Source: an uncultured Clostridia bacterium (GTDB lineage: Bacteria > Bacillota > Clostridia > HGM11327). Taken from it: DNA of 8,012 nt. A program made the position numbers and the translations under genes. The stretch's first letter is position 1, and the number at the start of each line of letters is the position of its first letter. Under the pieces are notes generated by a model that was given only the letters and a program-made list of their open reading frames with translations, was not told where the DNA came from and did not search any database. This document shows positions 5,134-8,012 of the stretch, one piece after another. The DNA lies in the NCBI GenBank assembly GCA_905210525.1, contig CAJLXE010000062.1:1-8012 (forward strand), written 5' to 3'.

Positions 5134-5641
5134 CTCTGTTCAATCCTATTTTGTTCATAATATTTTCTTCTTCAATGCGCATATGCTTTTTTTCTTCGTC
5201 CGTCTCGTGGTCAAAGCCGAGCAAATGCAATATGCTGTGTACAAACAGATACACTGTTTCGCGTTCCACAGAATGTCCATATTCTTCCGCCTGTTTTTTG
5301 GCAACCGACATACATATCACCACATCTCCGAGCATAAGATATCCCTCTTCGTCAAATTCTCCGTCCGAGACAGCATCAAAATCCGCTTCTCCCTCTTTGA
5401 AATTCTGCAGCGGGAACGACAGCACATCCGTAACCCTGTCCGTATTTCTGTTTTCGCGGTTGTATTCGCGTATGGCGTTTTCGTCAACAAGATTCACCGA
5501 AACAGCCGCCGCATATGGAATACCGAAGCGTTTTACCGCCGCCGTAAACGCGCTTTTCATGTACGCTCTCAAAGAAGGCGTCAATTCGCCGTCATCCTGT
5601 TCGTTGCAAAAATCAATTTTTATCAGTTTCTTTCTCATCAT
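5126..5641 (-). CDS. ybeY: Endoribonuclease YbeY, 16S rRNA maturation factor
   Basis: YbeY is a zinc-dependent endoribonuclease involved in 16S rRNA 3'-end processing and ribosome quality control. The metal site HSILHLLGFDH is present, with His135, His139 and His145 in the H-X3-H-X5-H pattern. Other family marks are NRENRNTDRVTDVLSFPL (61-78) and LGDVVIC (104-110). At 171 residues it is of normal length. The start overlaps the end of pgpH by 29 nt. Two adjacent ATG codons (5641 and 5638) follow GAGGG. The second has the better spacing (about 7 nt from GAGG, against 4), so the protein may begin one residue later. Neighbours pgpH and era match the usual Bacillota cluster, in which phoH would be expected upstream of pgpH, outside this window. 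Confidence 0.97.
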   Translation of the reverse strand: MMRKKLIKIDFCNEQDDGELTPSLRAYMKSAFTAAVKRFGIPYAAAVSVNLVDENAIREYNRENRNTDRVTDVLSFPLQNFKEGEADFDAVSDGEFDEEGYLMLGDVVICMSVAKKQAEEYGHSVERETVYLFVHSILHLLGFDHETDEEKKHMRIEEENIMNKIGLNRDE

Positions 5642-7901
5642 TTTCCCTCAGTTTCGGATATTCCACACGCTGGTGGTACGCACCGGAAAGTATTGTCAAA
5701 AACGATTGCTTTATTGTTGTTATTTCCTTGAACGTAAGCGGACAATTGTTAAGCTGACCGGCATCTATTTTTCCCTGAACCAGTTTGTCTATGGTCTCTT
5801 TTATTTCGTCCGTATTATGTGTTTTCATAGAACGCACGGCTGCTTCAACCGTATCCGCAAGCATAACTATTGCGCATTCCTTTGTTGACGGTGTTTTTCC
5901 GCTGTATTTGTAGTCGTTTATATTTACGTTTTCTTTGCCGTAAAGATTGCACGCATTATAATAGAAAAAAGACGCCAGCGTACTTCCGTGATGTTCCTCG
6001 ATAAACTGATAAAGCAGCTTCGGAACCTTGTACTGTTCCGCAAGATAAAGACCGTCCTTGACGTGCGAAATGATTATTTTCGCGCTTACTTCCGGAGGAA
6101 GGTCCTCGTGCGGATTATAGTCGTCGCTTTGGTTTTCCTTAAACATCTGCGGTCTCATAAGCTTGCCGATATCGTGATAGTAAGCGCCTATTCTTGCGAG
6201 CAGACCGTCCGCACCTATGTCGTTAGCCGCCGTTTCCGCCATATTGCCTACTATGATACTGTGATAATATGTTCCGGTAGCCTCAATCTGAAGTCTTTTG
6301 AGTATAGGCTGACTCTGATTGGAAAGTTCAAGCAGGCGTATGGGTGTAATCACGCCGAACACATTTTCAAACACAGGCAAAAGTCCTATTGCGAGTATGG
6401 AAGCCGCTACTCCGCCTATAAGTATCCAGAATGCATTGATACCCGCAGTCGCAAATTTTGCTGTAAGATAATATTCCATTGCCAGCGCGGTAAAAAATCC
6501 CATAACAGCGGAAGCAACTCCGAACAATATTATACCCGACCTGCTTGCGGAAGCTTTTCTTATCATGCAGGCACACATTGTGCACGCAATCGTAGATGTG
6601 AGCGTCACCGCAAAATCGCCTCCGGCATACATTCCCGAAAACATCGAAAGCGGCACGCCGACTATAAGCGCCGCTCTGCCGTCAATGAGCATTGTAAGCA
6701 TTATAACGGCAAGCATAGACGTACATATATACTGATTTACACCCTTGACAAGTATGTAAAGGTATATAGACACTATCATGAGGATCGCTATTATTACGTT
6801 GTTTTTTATATTAAGTGCAATCGTTTTTTTATAGGAAATAAATATAAGACACTGTACCGCGCATATTATCAGTATTGCAATGGAAAGTCCTATATAATTT
6901 GAATATCCCGTGCCTCCGGATGCAAGAAGTCCCAGTGCTTCAATCAGTTTGTACTGTGCCTCCGTTATAGGCTGTCCCGCGGTTATTATGGTCTGCCCCT
7001 TTTTGTACATTATGGGTTTAACCGATTCTGCCGCAATTCTGCGCGCTTCTTCCGTAGAATCCGCGTCATACACAACATTGTACGTAACCTGAGACAAAAT
7101 AGTTTCAAGCACGTCCGTCATACTGTTGTCAAAATCAAGTCTGCCGAACATTTCTCTTATGTTTGCAAGAGTACCTTCAAGCTCCGATTCGCGTATTCCG
7201 GGAGGATTGAGCTTTGAAAGAATTATTTCCGAAACGTTGTTTTTTATAAGAGTTATGTTTTTCTGTTTTGCCGAAGCTATTGTTTTAAGCTGTTCGGTCG
7301 GGAAGAACCCGGCAGTCTGTGTACCGAGCGAATCCCAATAGGATTGCGGAAACACTTCGTTATAAAGCGCTTCGTCGTTCAGTACGTCTTCATATTTAAC
7401 GGAAGAATAGTAATTGTATTTTGTTTCGTACTGTTCTTTTCTGTACAGATATTCCTGCATCTGATATGAATCATCCGCCCAATCGGGATCAGGTTCACCC
7501 GGATTGTCGAGACTGTTTATCATCTGCTGTTTCCACTCGGCAAACCTGTTGCGCGCGGAATCAAATATCTGTTCCGCATACTGTATGCCGTTTTTCACGC
7601 TGTCATAAATATCCGCCGTTTTTGAATTGTCCATAACATATATATCCTGAACGGCGTTTCTTGCCTCCTGAATAAGCTGATTCGTAACGTATTCATCTTC
7701 TATGTCGCGCGTGGCATTTATGGTTTCGGTCGCTATATCGCCGACATTGAAATCAAATTGTCTTATAGGTTCGGCAATAAACAAACCTATAATGACTGCC
7801 GCCGCAACCGCAATATGGCATATCGCACAAGCCCATACGCCGGCTTTGCCGCTTGTTTGTTTTTTTTCTTTCCTTTTATTGGTTCTGTATTTTTTAGTCA
7901 T
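5613..7901 (-). CDS. pgpH: 7TM-HD domain cyclic-di-AMP phosphodiesterase (PgpH/YqfF family)
   Basis: PgpH-type proteins are membrane enzymes that hydrolyse c-di-AMP to pApA, lowering a second messenger that controls potassium, osmotic balance and cell-wall stress. Counting from the ATG at 7901 (762 residues), there is a very basic N-terminus, a first TM helix (about 20-44), an extracellular 7TMR-HDED-type domain (about 45-333), seven more hydrophobic helices (about 334-511) and a cytoplasmic HD domain (about 540-720). HD metal ligands are visible: His547, His576-Asp577 in YYHDIGK, His613, His637-His638 and Asp683. The extracellular domain seems longer than in the roughly 710-residue Bacillus homologue. 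A TTG 33 nt upstream (7934) is also in frame but has no Shine-Dalgarno; even the chosen ATG has only AAAGG 12 nt away, so its initiation signal is weak. It overlaps ybeY by 29 nt. The family is firm; the substrate is inferred from characterised homologues. Confidence 0.93.
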   Translation of the reverse strand: MTKKYRTNKRKEKKQTSGKAGVWACAICHIAVAAAVIIGLFIAEPIRQFDFNVGDIATETINATRDIEDEYVTNQLIQEARNAVQDIYVMDNSKTADIYDSVKNGIQYAEQIFDSARNRFAEWKQQMINSLDNPGEPDPDWADDSYQMQEYLYRKEQYETKYNYYSSVKYEDVLNDEALYNEVFPQSYWDSLGTQTAGFFPTEQLKTIASAKQKNITLIKNNVSEIILSKLNPPGIRESELEGTLANIREMFGRLDFDNSMTDVLETILSQVTYNVVYDADSTEEARRIAAESVKPIMYKKGQTIITAGQPITEAQYKLIEALGLLASGGTGYSNYIGLSIAILIICAVQCLIFISYKKTIALNIKNNVIIAILMIVSIYLYILVKGVNQYICTSMLAVIMLTMLIDGRAALIVGVPLSMFSGMYAGGDFAVTLTSTIACTMCACMIRKASASRSGIILFGVASAVMGFFTALAMEYYLTAKFATAGINAFWILIGGVAASILAIGLLPVFENVFGVITPIRLLELSNQSQPILKRLQIEATGTYYHSIIVGNMAETAANDIGADGLLARIGAYYHDIGKLMRPQMFKENQSDDYNPHEDLPPEVSAKIIISHVKDGLYLAEQYKVPKLLYQFIEEHHGSTLASFFYYNACNLYGKENVNINDYKYSGKTPSTKECAIVMLADTVEAAVRSMKTHNTDEIKETIDKLVQGKIDAGQLNNCPLTFKEITTIKQSFLTILSGAYHQRVEYPKLRENDEKETDKN

Positions 7902-7965
7902 AAACTTACCGCGCCTTTCTTCATTAAAATTCAAAACTTTTTATGTAATAATTTTACGGTCCTAC

Positions 7966-8005
7966 ATTATATAATATAACACAAATGAATCCCTTACGGC
8001 GTCAA
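7966..8005 (-). promoter_or_regulatory. Possible promoter upstream of pgpH
   Basis: The AT-rich stretch before pgpH has a perfect minus-strand TATAAT at 7966-7971, but no good -35 lies at 16-18 nt. TTGACG at 8000-8005 matches a -35 well but is 28 nt from that TATAAT. At 18 nt it faces only the weak TGTTAT (7976-7981). The region may hold a weak promoter, or pgpH may be read from a promoter outside the window. Confidence 0.25.
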
Positions 8006-8012
8006 TTTTCTT

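Noticed and set aside
4414..5731. Overlapping long plus-strand open frames opposite era and ybeY
   Set aside because: They are antisense to firmly identified genes and overlap each other. They show no recognisable motif and have no convincing ribosome binding site.
5988..6902. Plus-strand 304-codon open frame
   Set aside because: It lies wholly inside pgpH on the other strand. Its translation is rich in Arg, His, Tyr and Cys without any domain pattern, as expected for the antisense shadow of a real gene.
7902..7934. TTG start at 7934 for pgpH
   Set aside because: No Shine-Dalgarno precedes it and the ATG at 7901 gives a typical Lys-rich N-terminus. It is kept only as an alternative.
1..8012. 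tRNA, rRNA, CRISPR array, insertion sequence or prophage genes
   Set aside because: No cloverleaf with a TTCGA-type arm, no regularly spaced repeats and no transposase- or integrase-like frames were seen on either strand.

Overview
This is an ordinary core-genome window, probably from a low-GC Gram-positive bacterium of the Clostridia (Bacillota). The evidence is the gene order, a strong AAGGAGGTG-type ribosome binding site, AT-rich spacers with sigma-A-like promoters, and a 7TM-HD protein of the PgpH/YqfF family. All nine genes lie on the minus strand, so transcription runs from the high-numbered end to the low-numbered end. The species cannot be named from this sequence alone.

Layout in transcription order: (1) 7901-3563 is a tightly packed operon, pgpH (c-di-AMP phosphodiesterase) - ybeY (rRNA maturation endoribonuclease) - era (ribosome-assembly GTPase) - recO (recombination mediator). 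Its genes overlap or nearly touch (29-nt overlap, 8-nt overlap, 2-nt gap). The dgkA and cdd genes that sit between ybeY and era in Bacillus are absent. (2) 3513-2301 is the classic rpsF-ssb-rpsR transcription unit, with a good promoter, a leader hairpin resembling the S6:S18-binding autoregulatory motif, and a strong intrinsic terminator. (3) 2201-1701 is a single-gene unit for a small two-TM zinc-ribbon membrane protein of unknown function, with its own promoter and terminator. (4) 1688 down to the window edge is a degV-family gene followed 6 nt later by ispE (non-mevalonate isoprenoid pathway), which is cut by the left end of the window.

The first two units share a theme. YbeY and Era act on 16S rRNA and the small subunit, S6 and S18 are small-subunit proteins that bind each other, and SSB and RecO cooperate in DNA repair. 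PgpH links the cluster to second-messenger control. No mobile element, phage gene, CRISPR array, tRNA or rRNA was seen. I found no strong case for a new biological system. The most unusual non-coding signals are a pair of tandem hairpins with identical loop octamers just after rpsR, a perfect 17-nt inverted repeat inside the rpsF promoter, and an identical 14-nt extended -10 block in two promoters.
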